Source: Microlunatus panaciterrae
GTDB taxonomy: Bacteria; Actinomycetota; Actinomycetes; Propionibacteriales; Propionibacteriaceae
Assembly: GCF_016907535.1 (NCBI RefSeq)
Contig: NZ_JAFBCF010000001.1
Location: forward strand, 1,488,001-1,552,000
Reading direction: 5' to 3'
Length of the DNA: 64,000 nucleotides
Positions 46,253-54,967 of this stretch are shown one piece after another; positions within the stretch are counted from its first letter, which is position 1, and each line of letters starts with the position of its first letter. The position numbers and the translations under genes are program-made. The notes below the pieces were generated by a model, which was given only the letters and a program-made list of their open reading frames with translations, made no database searches and was not told the DNA's origin.

Positions 46253-46704
46253 ACCACCCCACTCCCCCTCCGCCCCCAGAGCCCTACCCTCCGCGCCCGG
46301 AGCCCTCCCCTCCGCGCCCTGAGCCTGTCGAAGGGCACCCCCACGCTCTTCGACAAGCTCAGAGCACGAACACCGGCACACCCCCTGAGCCCTCCCTTCC
46401 GCGCCCTGAGCCTGTCGAAGGGCGTCGCGGCTGGCCGCTGTGGGAGGTGTTCATCCGGCCCCGGCGGGGGCTGTCACACACGCATGCCGGTTCGCTGCAC
46501 GCCGCCGACGCAGCAATGGCGCTGCGGAGTGCCCGCGACCTCTTCACCCGGCGCGGCGAGGGCGTCAGCATCTGGGTGGTTCCAGCGAGCCAGATCACCG
46601 CGTCCAGCCCGGACGAGAAGGACTCCTACTTCGACCCGGCCGCAGACAAGGTCTATCGGCACCCGACCTTCTATCACCTGCCGGAGGAGGTGCGGCACCT
46701 GTGA
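46249..46704 (+). CDS. paaB: 1,2-phenylacetyl-CoA epoxidase, subunit PaaB, with repeat-derived N-terminus
   Basis: 151 aa. The conserved PaaB core begins at residue 62 ([20 protein letters not shown]) and ends [17 protein letters not shown], about 90 aa, which is the usual full length. Residues 1-61 are a Pro/Glu-rich low-complexity segment holding PRPEPVEG twice, encoded by short palindromic repeats. The start GTG 46249 overlaps the paaA stop and the stop overlaps the paaC start, so the repeats seem to have inserted between the native start codon and the core without breaking the frame. Confidence 0.93.
   Translation: MNHPTPPPPPEPYPPRPEPSPPRPEPVEGHPHALRQAQSTNTGTPPEPSLPRPEPVEGRRGWPLWEVFIRPRRGLSHTHAGSLHAADAAMALRSARDLFTRRGEGVSIWVVPASQITASSPDEKDSYFDPAADKVYRHPTFYHLPEEVRHL
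46314..46423. repeat. Three short palindromic repeats inside paaB
   Basis: Copies at 46314-46336 and 46401-46423 are identical 23-mers beginning GCGCCCTGAGCCTGTCG; an inverted, slightly different copy lies at 46345-46365 (GCTCTTCGACAAGCTCAGAGC read forward, split here by one base at each end). Opposite copies can form a hairpin. The flanking DNA (CCGCGCCC and similar) is also repetitive. Confidence 0.85.
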
Positions 46705-47498
46705 CCAGCGGCGACGCCCCTTCTCCGCACGCGGTGGGAGCCACGACCAGAGCCGACCTGGCGCGCTATGTCACGTCGCTCGGCGACGACGCGCTGATCC
46801 ATGCCCAGCGGCTGGCTGAGTGGATCGCCTCGGCGCCGGAACTCGAAGAGGATGTCGCGCTGGGCAACATCGCCCTGGATCAACTGGGCCAGGCCCGTCT
46901 CCTGCTGTCCTACGCCGGCGATGTCGAGGGCGCCGGGCGCAATGAAGATGATCTTGCCTTCTTCCGGGACGAGCGGAAGTTCCTCAATCTGCAGCTAGTG
47001 GAGCTGACAAACGGGGACTTCGCCGTGACGATTGCCAAGCTGCTGCTGGTCAGCAGCTACCAGCTCGAGCTCTACCGCCGGCTCTCCTCGAGCACGGACG
47101 AGATGCTGTCGGCGATCGCGGCCAAGGCGACCAAGGAGGTGGCCTACCATCGCGACCACGCCACCCAATGGACTCTTCGGCTGGGTGATGGCACCGAGTT
47201 TTCGCACCAACAGATGCAGACCGCGTTGGAACGCGTCTGGCCTTATCTGGAAGAGATGTTCGACGACTCCTGGATCCCGGCGACCCTGCTCGAGTCGGGA
47301 GTGGCGGTGCCCGTATCCGAACTCCGTCCTGCCTTCACACAGTATGTGACCACGGTGATCCGGCAGGCCACGCTGACGTCTCCGGAGGTCCCCTCGATAC
47401 CCACCGGCGGACGACGAGGCATCCACACCGAGGCGATGGGCTTCCTGCTGGCTGAGATGCAGCACCTCGCTCGATCCCATCCCGGAGCCACCTGGTGA
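46701..47498 (+). CDS. paaC: 1,2-phenylacetyl-CoA epoxidase, subunit PaaC
   Basis: 265-aa structural subunit pairing with PaaA. Ferritin-like sequence with LGDDALIHAQRLAEWI, NIALDQLGQARLLL and KEVAYHRDHATQWTLRLGDGT (in part). GTG 46701 overlaps the paaB stop (GTGA) and removes a longer out-of-context N-terminus. Its own stop overlaps the paaD start. Confidence 0.96.
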   Translation: MTSGDAPSPHAVGATTRADLARYVTSLGDDALIHAQRLAEWIASAPELEEDVALGNIALDQLGQARLLLSYAGDVEGAGRNEDDLAFFRDERKFLNLQLVELTNGDFAVTIAKLLLVSSYQLELYRRLSSSTDEMLSAIAAKATKEVAYHRDHATQWTLRLGDGTEFSHQQMQTALERVWPYLEEMFDDSWIPATLLESGVAVPVSELRPAFTQYVTTVIRQATLTSPEVPSIPTGGRRGIHTEAMGFLLAEMQHLARSHPGATW

Positions 47499-48016
47499 CG
47501 ACCATGGCCCATGATCATCAACAGACAGCGACCCGACGCGCCTGGCACGTTGCGGCTCAACTGGTCGACCCCGAGATCCCGGTGATCAGCATCGCGGACC
47601 TGGGCATCCTGCGCGACGTCCAGGTTGACGGCGAGCGAGTGACCGCGACGATCACGCCGACGTACTCCGGCTGCCCAGCCCTGGATGCGATCCGAGCTGA
47701 TCTTGATCAGGCTCTCCGGGCAGCCGGCTTTACCGAGGTCGTGATCAAGACGGCCCTCTCGCCGGCCTGGACCACAGACTGGATCACCGCTGCCGGTAGG
47801 GAGGCGCTGGAAACGTTCGGCATCGCTCCACCAGCGGTTGCGACGCCGTCCGCGACCACGCGTTCCGGTCCAGTGACCGTGCAGCTCAGCGTCCACTGTC
47901 CGCAGTGCGGCTCGCTGAACACCGAAGAGACCTCGCACTTCGGATCCACCTCCTGCAAGGCCTTGTGGCGTTGTCGTGACTGCCATGAGCCCTTCGACTA
48001 TTTCAAGGCTCTCTGA
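47495..48016 (+). CDS. paaD: 1,2-phenylacetyl-CoA epoxidase, subunit PaaD
   Basis: 173-aa SufT/MIP18-type protein needed for assembly of the epoxidase metal centres. The N-terminal domain has DPEIPVISIADLGILRDV; the C-terminal zinc ribbon is CPQCGS with CRDCHEPFDYFKAL. GTG 47495 overlaps the paaC stop; an ATG three codons later is an alternative. paaE follows immediately. Confidence 0.95.
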   Translation: MTTMAHDHQQTATRRAWHVAAQLVDPEIPVISIADLGILRDVQVDGERVTATITPTYSGCPALDAIRADLDQALRAAGFTEVVIKTALSPAWTTDWITAAGREALETFGIAPPAVATPSATTRSGPVTVQLSVHCPQCGSLNTEETSHFGSTSCKALWRCRDCHEPFDYFKAL

Positions 48017-49072
48017 ATGCCGACATTCCACGACCTCACGGTGGCCGAGCTCACCCAGATCACTGCGGATGCCATGACGATCACCCTGCAGGTGCCCGAT
48101 GAGCTCGCCGACGAGTACGCCTTCAAGCCCGGCCAGCATCTGACCTTCCGCACCTTCTTCGGCGGCGTCGAGGAGCGCAGGTCCTACTCGATCTGCACGA
48201 CTCCCGACAGCGGCGTCCTCAGGGTCGGGGTCAAGCTGCTGCCCGGCGGTGCGTTCTCCTCATTCGTCCATGATCGGCTCCGGCCGGGTGACCTGTTGTC
48301 CACCATGACCCCGGCAGGCAGGTTCGGCCAGCGCAAGACCGGCACCGATGGCGGCTGGTACGTCGCCGTGGTCGCCGGCAGTGGCATCACCCCACTGATG
48401 TCGATTATGCCAGCCACCTTGGCCGCCGAGCCGCACAGCCAGTTCTGCCTGGTCTACGGCAACAGGACCACGAGCTCGGTGATGTTCACCGAGGAGATCG
48501 CCGACCTCAAGGACCGCTACGCCAACCGATTCCAGGTGTTCCACGTCCTGTCTCAGGAGGAGCATGAGTCACCGCTGCTCTCCGGTCGGATTGACGAGGT
48601 CAAGCTCAAGATCCTGCTGGAGCTCAACCCGCCCGAACTGGTCGACGACTGGTTCCTGTGCGGCCCGTCAGGTCTGGTCGAACAGGTCCGCACGACCCTG
48701 GCAGACAACGGCGTGAGCAAGCGGCAGATCCACAGAGAGCTGTTTCACACCGGCAACGCGCCGCCGATGCAGCGGAACCCGGAGTCGGCATCGCTGACCA
48801 GCGAGGTCAGCGCCCGACTCGATGGCCGGACCACGACGTTTGCGATGCCAGCCAGCGGGTCCCTGCTGGACGCCGTGCTGGCACACCGACCGGACGCACC
48901 CTTCGCCTGCAAGGGCGGTGTCTGCGGCACCTGCCGAGTCAGGCTGGTCGAGGGAGAGGTGGAGATGGCACGCAACTTCGCCTTAGACCCGCAGGACCTT
49001 GAGGCGGGGTTCCGGCTTGCGTGCCAGTCCATCCCGGTCAGCCGCCGCGTCGTCGTCGACTTCGACAGCTAA
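48017..49072 (+). CDS. paaE: 1,2-phenylacetyl-CoA epoxidase, reductase subunit PaaE
   Basis: 351-aa electron-transfer subunit: FAD-binding domain with RRSYSICTTP, NAD(P)-binding domain with VAGSGITPLMSI and LCGPSGLVEQ, and a C-terminal plant-type ferredoxin domain with CKGGVCGTCRVRL and a final Cys in RLACQSIP. It passes electrons from NADPH to the PaaA di-iron site. The start codon directly follows the paaD stop. Its end overlaps the convergent lipoprotein gene by 4 bases. Confidence 0.96.
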   Translation: MPTFHDLTVAELTQITADAMTITLQVPDELADEYAFKPGQHLTFRTFFGGVEERRSYSICTTPDSGVLRVGVKLLPGGAFSSFVHDRLRPGDLLSTMTPAGRFGQRKTGTDGGWYVAVVAGSGITPLMSIMPATLAAEPHSQFCLVYGNRTTSSVMFTEEIADLKDRYANRFQVFHVLSQEEHESPLLSGRIDEVKLKILLELNPPELVDDWFLCGPSGLVEQVRTTLADNGVSKRQIHRELFHTGNAPPMQRNPESASLTSEVSARLDGRTTTFAMPASGSLLDAVLAHRPDAPFACKGGVCGTCRVRLVEGEVEMARNFALDPQDLEAGFRLACQSIPVSRRVVVDFDS

Positions 49073-49710
49073 CGCTGGTCGAGGGCGATCACCAGGGTGT
49101 CAGTGGCCGTCTGCCGGGCGTAGTCGCGGACGTCCTTGCCCTTGACCGTCGTCGTGGTCTCAAGCAGCATCTCGTACCGCATCCGCAGCGTGACCCACAC
49201 GGCGCCCTCGGTCAGCGGTGGCACGTAGAACTCCTGCAGGTAGGTCGCCGGCGCCCTGAACAGAAAACCGGGAGTCACGTCCGCGGTGTCCTGCAGAGGT
49301 TCGGGCCCATCCAGGTAGCCCAGATTGTCGCGCACGTCGATATATGCGGTGAATCGGGATAGATAGATCCTCTGGGTGCTGCCGTTGACCATCCGCGCCG
49401 AAGCCGAGACGTTCAACGGCTTGCTCCCGGCCGCCGTCCACTGAGAACTCGGCAGCTTGGTGGAGTATCTGACACTGACCTCGATATTCCCGGCACGGAT
49501 AGTCCGACTCACTTCACCTGCGGCGAGATCGTTGCGTCGAGGCTTCGGCTTGGCCGAGCTCTCGCGTTGCGGAGCCTCACTGGACACGGTCGGCGTCCCC
49601 GGCGACGAGACGCTCGTGGCAGGCGGCTCGTTGGCCGTCGAGGAGCAGCCGGCCAGCAGCAGGGCCCCGGCCAGCGCCCCAGCGCAGACGTATCGCACCC
49701 TCGCTCGCAT
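49069..49710 (-). CDS. Putative lipoprotein
   Basis: 213 aa. A signal peptide with lipobox LLAGC marks it for lipid attachment outside the membrane; a Ser/Thr/Pro/Lys linker follows, then a beta-rich domain of about 140 residues without a family I can name. It is divergent from the exopolysaccharide cluster, separated by 332 bases. Possibly a cell-surface binding protein. Function unknown. Confidence 0.75.
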   Translation of the reverse strand: MRARVRYVCAGALAGALLLAGCSSTANEPPATSVSSPGTPTVSSEAPQRESSAKPKPRRNDLAAGEVSRTIRAGNIEVSVRYSTKLPSSQWTAAGSKPLNVSASARMVNGSTQRIYLSRFTAYIDVRDNLGYLDGPEPLQDTADVTPGFLFRAPATYLQEFYVPPLTEGAVWVTLRMRYEMLLETTTTVKGKDVRDYARQTATDTLVIALDQR

Positions 49711-50042
49711 GGCACCTGACTCCTTCGCGGCCAGCCGCCTGCACGCTCCGAAGAGCGCGGCAGCTCCGCCCCCCTGACGGATTCCAGGCCACTGCTCCGC
49801 ATCCTAGGCGCGGCCCGGTCTTTCGCGGGTCACAGTTGCGCATCTCCCTGGCGAGCGCCCGCGCTCCGAACAGGGGCGCCACCGGAAGATCACGATTCGG
49901 TCTCGCAACTCGGCGCGGAACGGCCAGACGCGCTACGCTGCTGGTGCTTGGTGAGGGCCGCGGCTGAGGCCTGGACTCATCGACGGGGGAAAGCAGTACC
50001 CGCCTCTGGCGGGAAATCGGGGGATTTCGGGGGAAATCGCAC
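49711..50042. promoter_or_regulatory. 332-bp divergent region upstream of the exopolysaccharide cluster
   Basis: No gene seen. TACGCT at 49934-49939 is a possible -10 box giving a leader of about 95 bases. The leader ends in a triple repeat at 50011-50040: GAAATC (50013), GATTTC (50023) and GAAATC (50033), separated by G-runs. The middle element can pair with either neighbour, and the last one sits in the likely ribosome site (GGGGGAAAT) before the ATG at 50043. Confidence 0.5.
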
Positions 50043-51662
50043 ATGGCTCGTCCTTTGGGCGGCATTTCTGGTGCCGGCATTCAGCACGTCCAGCGGAGCG
50101 TGACAGCTCCGCCCTCGTTCGCGCCATCAGCGAACCGCACGAGCGCGCCGGCTTCGCCGGGTCAGAGCGCCCCGCCAGGATTCGCGACCCGTGCCCGTAC
50201 CGGCGGCCCGGCAGCTCGCAGGCACGAGACCGATCGGACGCCACAGCCGCTGCAACGACGCTTTCCCGCTTGGAGCCGACGCTACGTGATGGCGGTGGCC
50301 GCGATGGATGCCCTCGTCGGGATGGTGGCAGTGGCTCTGGCTGCGGCCCGGCTCCCCGACCACTCGGTGCAGGCCAATGCTGTGGCGGTGCTGGTGCTCA
50401 TCCTCGCCGGCACCCTCGTCTGGCCGCTGGTGGTCGCCTCCGCCCGAGGTTATGAACGCCGTCGTGTCGGGATCGGTGGCGACGAGATGCGGGCGGTCCT
50501 CCGGGCCGCGGTCAGCGTGGTCGTGCTCGGCGCCTTCCCGGCCGGCATCCTGGAGCGGACCGGACTTCTCACCCTGGTCGTGACGGCCGTGCCCATCGCC
50601 ACCGTTGCCAGCATCGGCGTGCGTTACGTCTCCCGCCGTAGGCTGCACCGCCGGCAACGCGACGGGCGTGATGTCCGCAGTGTGGTTGTCGTCGGCAGCC
50701 CGTTCGCCGCCGCCAACCTGTGCGAGAGCCTGGCTTTGGAGTCCACCAGCGGGATGCGCGTCATCGGGGTCTGCGCCCCGGCCGCGGAGCTGGCCCGGGC
50801 CCGCGAACTCGGTCTCAACGTCATCGGCGACCTGGACCACGTGGCCGCGGTGGTGCGCGAATTCAACTGCGATGCCGTCGCGGTCACCAGCGGTGACGCG
50901 ACCAGGCACAACTACCTGCGTCAGCTGGCCTGGTCGCTGGAGGGGGCCGGCGTCGAGCTGCTGGTCAGCCCCGGCCTGGTCGAGGTGGCCGGCCCGCGGA
51001 TGCACATTCGCCCGTACGTCGGTCTGCCGCTGCTGCACATCGAGCAACCGCACTTCACCGGCTGGCGGCGCATCATCAAGCGCGCCGCCGACCTGGTCCT
51101 GACCGGGTTCGGGTTGCTCCTGATCGGCCCAGTCCTCGGCGCCATCGCGCTGGCGATCAAGCTGAACGACGGAGGTCCGGTGTTCTTCCGGCAGACCCGG
51201 GTCGGCCTCGGCGGCGAGGAGTTCAGCATGCTCAAGTTCCGCTCGATGGCTGTCGACGCCGAGCAGCGGCTGGCCGATCTGTTGGCGCAGAACGAGGGCG
51301 CCGGCCCGCTGTTCAAGATGAAGAACGACCCGCGGATCACCCGGGTCGGGCGCCTGCTCCGCCGGTACTCCCTGGACGAGCTGCCACAGCTCTTCAATGT
51401 GCTGTCCGGCTCGATGTCCCTGGTCGGCCCCAGGCCACCGCTGCAGTCCGAGGTGGCCGGCTATGCCAACGACGCCAAGCGCCGGCTGTTGGTGACTCCC
51501 GGAGTGACCGGGCTGTGGCAGGTCAGTGGTCGCTCCGAGCTCAGCTGGGAGGAGTCGGTCCGCCTCGACCTCCGCTATGTGGAGAACTGGTCGCTGACGT
51601 TCGACCTGTTGATCTTGTGGAAGACCGCTTTCGCGGTGGTCCGAGCCCAGGGAGCGTACTGA
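50043..51662 (+). CDS. Exopolysaccharide polyprenyl-phosphate sugar transferase (WcaJ/CpsE type)
   Basis: 539-aa initiating enzyme that moves a sugar-1-phosphate from a nucleotide sugar onto undecaprenyl phosphate. An N-terminal part with about four helices, a central CoA-binding-like domain (SVVVVGSPFAAANLCE), a fifth helix (KRAADLVLTGFGLLLIG) and the catalytic C-terminal domain with KFRSM, DPRITRVGRLLRRYSLDELPQ (in part), LVGPRPP and TPGVTGLWQVSGR. It opens the cluster; the next gene starts 1 base after its stop. Confidence 0.93.
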   Translation: MARPLGGISGAGIQHVQRSVTAPPSFAPSANRTSAPASPGQSAPPGFATRARTGGPAARRHETDRTPQPLQRRFPAWSRRYVMAVAAMDALVGMVAVALAAARLPDHSVQANAVAVLVLILAGTLVWPLVVASARGYERRRVGIGGDEMRAVLRAAVSVVVLGAFPAGILERTGLLTLVVTAVPIATVASIGVRYVSRRRLHRRQRDGRDVRSVVVVGSPFAAANLCESLALESTSGMRVIGVCAPAAELARARELGLNVIGDLDHVAAVVREFNCDAVAVTSGDATRHNYLRQLAWSLEGAGVELLVSPGLVEVAGPRMHIRPYVGLPLLHIEQPHFTGWRRIIKRAADLVLTGFGLLLIGPVLGAIALAIKLNDGGPVFFRQTRVGLGGEEFSMLKFRSMAVDAEQRLADLLAQNEGAGPLFKMKNDPRITRVGRLLRRYSLDELPQLFNVLSGSMSLVGPRPPLQSEVAGYANDAKRRLLVTPGVTGLWQVSGRSELSWEESVRLDLRYVENWSLTFDLLILWKTAFAVVRAQGAY

Positions 51663-51663
51663 G

Positions 51664-52725
51664 ATGACCAACCAGAGAAGGATCGCCGTCATCGGCGCCG
51701 GCTATTGGGGGCCCAACCTGGTCCGCAACTTCCGCGGCAGCGCGGACTGGGACCTGGTCGCCGTCTGCGACCTGGACGAGGCGCGGGCCCGCAAGGTGGT
51801 CGGGGCACGGTCCACCGTTGAGGTCGAGACCTCCGTCGAGCGACTGCTGGCTCGGTCCGATGTCGACGCGGTCGCGATCGCCACTCCGGCGCGGACACAC
51901 GCACCGCTGGCACTGAAGGCGTTCGAGGCCGGCAAGCACGTGCTGGTCGAGAAGCCGTTGGCAGAGACGGCCGAGAATGCCGCCGCCATGGTGGCCGCAG
52001 CCCGCGCTGCTGGCCGGGTGCTGATGATTGACCACACCTACTGCTACACGCCGGCCGTGAGCTATATCCGCGAAGCCATCGCCAGCGGCGAGCTCGGCGA
52101 CGTGCTCTACATCGACTCCAGCCGGATCAACCTCGGGTTGATCCAGCCCGACGTCGACGTCTTCTGGGACCTGGCGCCTCACGACCTGTCGATCCTCGAC
52201 TTCGTTCTGCCCGGTGGGCTGCAGCCGGCCACGGTGTCGGCCAGCGGTGCCGACCCACTCGGGGCCGGCAAGGCATGCGTCGGGTATCTCACCATGCCGC
52301 TCCAGTCGGGCGGTATGGCCCACGTCAGCGTCAACTGGTTGTCGCCGACCAAGATCCGCCAGATGGTCGTCGGCGGTAGCCGCCGGACCCTCGTCTGGGA
52401 CGATCTCAACCCGCAGCAGCGGATCTCCCTCTATGACCGTGGCGTCAACCTCGCGAGCCAGGCGGCCGACGCCCGGCAGCGTGAGGTCGCGACGGTCTCC
52501 TATCGGATGGGCGACATGATCGCGCCCGCACTCACCGAGAAGGAGGCACTGTCGTCCATGGCCGCCGAGTTCGCCGCCGCGATCAACGAGGATCGCGCAC
52601 CGCGAACCGACGGTGACGCCGGCCTGAGAGTGCTCTCGGTGCTGGAGGCATGCACCACCAGCCTGGTCGCGCATGGGGCTCCGGTCGCCCCGCGGGTTCC
52701 GTCCGCCCAGCTGGTCGGCGCCTGA
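51664..52725 (+). CDS. Gfo/Idh/MocA oxidoreductase, nucleotide-sugar 3-dehydrogenase-like
   Basis: 353 aa. Rossmann motif IAVIGAGYWGPNLVRNF and the EKP motif in VLVEKPLAETAENA are close in style to WlbA/UDP-GlcNAc(A) 3-dehydrogenases. DHTYCYTPAV and LGLIQPDVDVFWDLAPHDLSI (in pieces) are also typical. It probably makes a 3-keto sugar nucleotide for the aminotransferase two genes downstream. The order Gfo/Idh, epimerase, DegT, NeuD is a recurrent amino-sugar cassette. Confidence 0.87.
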   Translation: MTNQRRIAVIGAGYWGPNLVRNFRGSADWDLVAVCDLDEARARKVVGARSTVEVETSVERLLARSDVDAVAIATPARTHAPLALKAFEAGKHVLVEKPLAETAENAAAMVAAARAAGRVLMIDHTYCYTPAVSYIREAIASGELGDVLYIDSSRINLGLIQPDVDVFWDLAPHDLSILDFVLPGGLQPATVSASGADPLGAGKACVGYLTMPLQSGGMAHVSVNWLSPTKIRQMVVGGSRRTLVWDDLNPQQRISLYDRGVNLASQAADARQREVATVSYRMGDMIAPALTEKEALSSMAAEFAAAINEDRAPRTDGDAGLRVLSVLEACTTSLVAHGAPVAPRVPSAQLVGA

Positions 52726-52776
52726 ACCGTGCAACTGACAAACCCCATCCAACCGCATCTCGAGGAGCAGTCTTCA

Positions 52777-53832
52777 ATGAGCGAGCTCGACGGAGCGACC
52801 GTTCTGGTCACCGGTGGCGCTGGCACGATCGGGTCCACGATCGTCGACCAGCTGCTGGGGGCCGGCGTGTCCGAGGTGCGGGTGCTGGACAACCTGGTGC
52901 GCGGCCGCCGGGCCAACCTCGCCGCATCAGAAGCGGACCCACGGCTGAGGCTGGTGGTCGGCGACATCCGTGATGTCGACCTGGTGCACGATCTGACGAC
53001 CGGTGCCGATCTCGTCTTCCACGAGGCGGCGATCAGGATCACCCAATGCGCCGAGGAACCTCGGTTGGCGCTTGAGGTGCTGGTGGACGGGACCTTCAAC
53101 GTCATCGAGGCGGCCGCGCAGCACAGCGTCGCCAAGATCATCGCCGCGTCCTCGGCCTCGGTCTACGGTCTGGCCGAGGAGTTCCCCACCACCGAACGGC
53201 AGCATCCGTACGACAACGACACCTTCTATGGTGCGGCCAAGACGTTCAACGAGGGCATGCTGCGCAGCTTTCGCGCCATGCACGGGTTGGACTATGTGGC
53301 GCTGCGGTACTTCAACGTCTACGGGCCGAGGATGGACATCCACGGTCTCTACACCGAGGTATTGATCCGATGGATGGAGCGGATCGATGCCGGTCAGCGA
53401 CCGCTCATCTTCGGCGACGGGCTGCAGACGATGGACTTCGTGTTCACCACCGACATCGCCCGAGCCAACCTGCTGGCTGCGACCAGTGACGTGACCGAAG
53501 GCGTCTACAACGTGGCGTGCGGCGTCGAGACCTCGCTCAAGGGCCTGGCCGAGGCGTTGCTTGAGGTGATGGGGTCGGAGGTCGGCATCGAGTACGGTCC
53601 TCCGCGGCCGGTCAACGGGGTGACCCGTCGGCTGGCCAGCACCGCGGCCGCTCATCGCGACCTCGGCTTCACTGCCGAGGTCGGCCTCTCGGAGGGGCTG
53701 CGCAGGCTGGTCGACTGGTGGCGGGCCGAGAAAGCCGCCGGCACTGCGCCACAGACCACCGAAGCTCCACGGCCGCAGCTGGCCGACATCGCGCGACCCC
53801 GCGTCAGTCTGCACAGGGGGGCGAGCTCATGA
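52777..53832 (+). CDS. NAD-dependent epimerase/dehydratase (nucleotide sugar)
   Basis: 351-aa extended SDR. TGGAGTIGS is the nucleotide motif, HEAAI follows, SSASVYG gives the catalytic Ser/Thr, and YGAAK holds the catalytic Tyr and Lys; RYFNVYGPRMD is typical of GalE/WbpP-like enzymes. Probably a C4- or C5-epimerase acting on the nucleotide sugar of this pathway. ATG 52777 with GAGGAGC upstream is preferred over the frame opening at 52729. Overlaps the DegT gene by 4 bases. Confidence 0.87.
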   Translation: MSELDGATVLVTGGAGTIGSTIVDQLLGAGVSEVRVLDNLVRGRRANLAASEADPRLRLVVGDIRDVDLVHDLTTGADLVFHEAAIRITQCAEEPRLALEVLVDGTFNVIEAAAQHSVAKIIAASSASVYGLAEEFPTTERQHPYDNDTFYGAAKTFNEGMLRSFRAMHGLDYVALRYFNVYGPRMDIHGLYTEVLIRWMERIDAGQRPLIFGDGLQTMDFVFTTDIARANLLAATSDVTEGVYNVACGVETSLKGLAEALLEVMGSEVGIEYGPPRPVNGVTRRLASTAAAHRDLGFTAEVGLSEGLRRLVDWWRAEKAAGTAPQTTEAPRPQLADIARPRVSLHRGASS

Positions 53833-54965
53833 GCCGCATCAACGTCATGCAGCCCTATCTCGGGATGGAGGAGATCGCGGCCGTAGCTGAGGTGATCAAC
53901 TCCGGCTGGGTTGCGCAGGGTCCGAAGGTGGCCGCCTTCGAGGAGGCATTCGCCGCCGCCCAGCAGGCCAGCTGTGCCGTGGCCACGTCGTCCTGCACGA
54001 CGGCCCTGCACCTCGCCATGATCGTCTCCGGCGTAGGGCCGGGTGACGAGGTGGTGGTGCCCTCCTTCTCCTTCATCGCCACCGCGAACGCGGTCGTCTA
54101 TGTCGGGGCTCGTCCGGTCTTCGCCGATGTCGACATCACCACTGGCAACGTCACGGCGGCAACCATAGAAGAGGTTCTGACCGAGCGCACCCGCGCGGTG
54201 ATCGTCGTCGACCAGGGTGGAGTCCCAGTCGACCTCGATCCGATCCGCACGCTGTGCGACCCACGAGGCATCACGGTCGTTGAAGATGCCGCCTGCGGTG
54301 CAGGTTCGACCTACCACAATCGTCCGGTCGGCTCAGGGGCCGAAATCTCGGCATGGTCTTTCCACCCCCGAAAGATCATTACCACCGGTGAGGGCGGGAT
54401 GCTCACCACCTCCCGGCATAGCTGGGCCGACCGGGCTCGTCGTTTACGCGAGCATGCGATGAATGTCTCTGCAGCGGACCGGCACGGCAACGTGCTGGCC
54501 CCTGCGGAGTCCTATCTGGAGGTTGGCTACAACTTCCGGATGACCGACCTGCAGGCCGCGGTCGGGCTGGTCCAGCTCGGGCGGCTGGAAGAGGTCGTCC
54601 ACCGGCGGCGTGAGCTCGCCGACACGTACGCCAAGTACCTGGGTGAGATCGACGGGCTCCGGCCGGTCGCCGATCCCGAGTGGGGCACCTGCAACTTCCA
54701 GTCCTTCTGGGTCGAGGTCGGCCCCGACTATCCCCTGACCCGAGATGAGCTGCTGGCACATCTGGCGTCGCAGGAGATCTCCGGGCGTCGCGGCATCATG
54801 GCGGCACATCGCCAGCCGCCCTACCTCGACCAGCCGAGGATCCCGCTGCCGGTGACTGAGCACCTGACCGACAACACACTGATCTTGCCGCTTTTCCACC
54901 AGCTCAGTGAGCCGGAACAGACGCGGGTCGTGGACGCCCTGGCCGAGCCGAGACCGAGGGGCTGA
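53829..54965 (+). CDS. DegT/DnrJ/EryC1/StrS aminotransferase
   Basis: 378-aa PLP enzyme that aminates a keto-sugar nucleotide. The PLP-binding lysine is in SFHPRKIITTGEGGM (Lys), preceded by DAACGAGS and the N-terminal SGWVAQGPKVAAFEEAFA (in part). YNFRMTDLQAAVGLVQL is a strong family signature. ATG 53829 overlaps the epimerase stop (ATGA). With the 3-dehydrogenase-like protein upstream it likely forms a 3-amino sugar, though a 4-amino sugar is possible. Confidence 0.93.
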   Translation: MSRINVMQPYLGMEEIAAVAEVINSGWVAQGPKVAAFEEAFAAAQQASCAVATSSCTTALHLAMIVSGVGPGDEVVVPSFSFIATANAVVYVGARPVFADVDITTGNVTAATIEEVLTERTRAVIVVDQGGVPVDLDPIRTLCDPRGITVVEDAACGAGSTYHNRPVGSGAEISAWSFHPRKIITTGEGGMLTTSRHSWADRARRLREHAMNVSAADRHGNVLAPAESYLEVGYNFRMTDLQAAVGLVQLGRLEEVVHRRRELADTYAKYLGEIDGLRPVADPEWGTCNFQSFWVEVGPDYPLTRDELLAHLASQEISGRRGIMAAHRQPPYLDQPRIPLPVTEHLTDNTLILPLFHQLSEPEQTRVVDALAEPRPRG

Positions 54966-54967
54966 TC

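Noticed and set aside
46440-46700. Upstream extension of the paaC frame
   Set aside because: It overlaps paaB in another frame; GTG 46701 overlapping the paaB stop gives the family's normal length.
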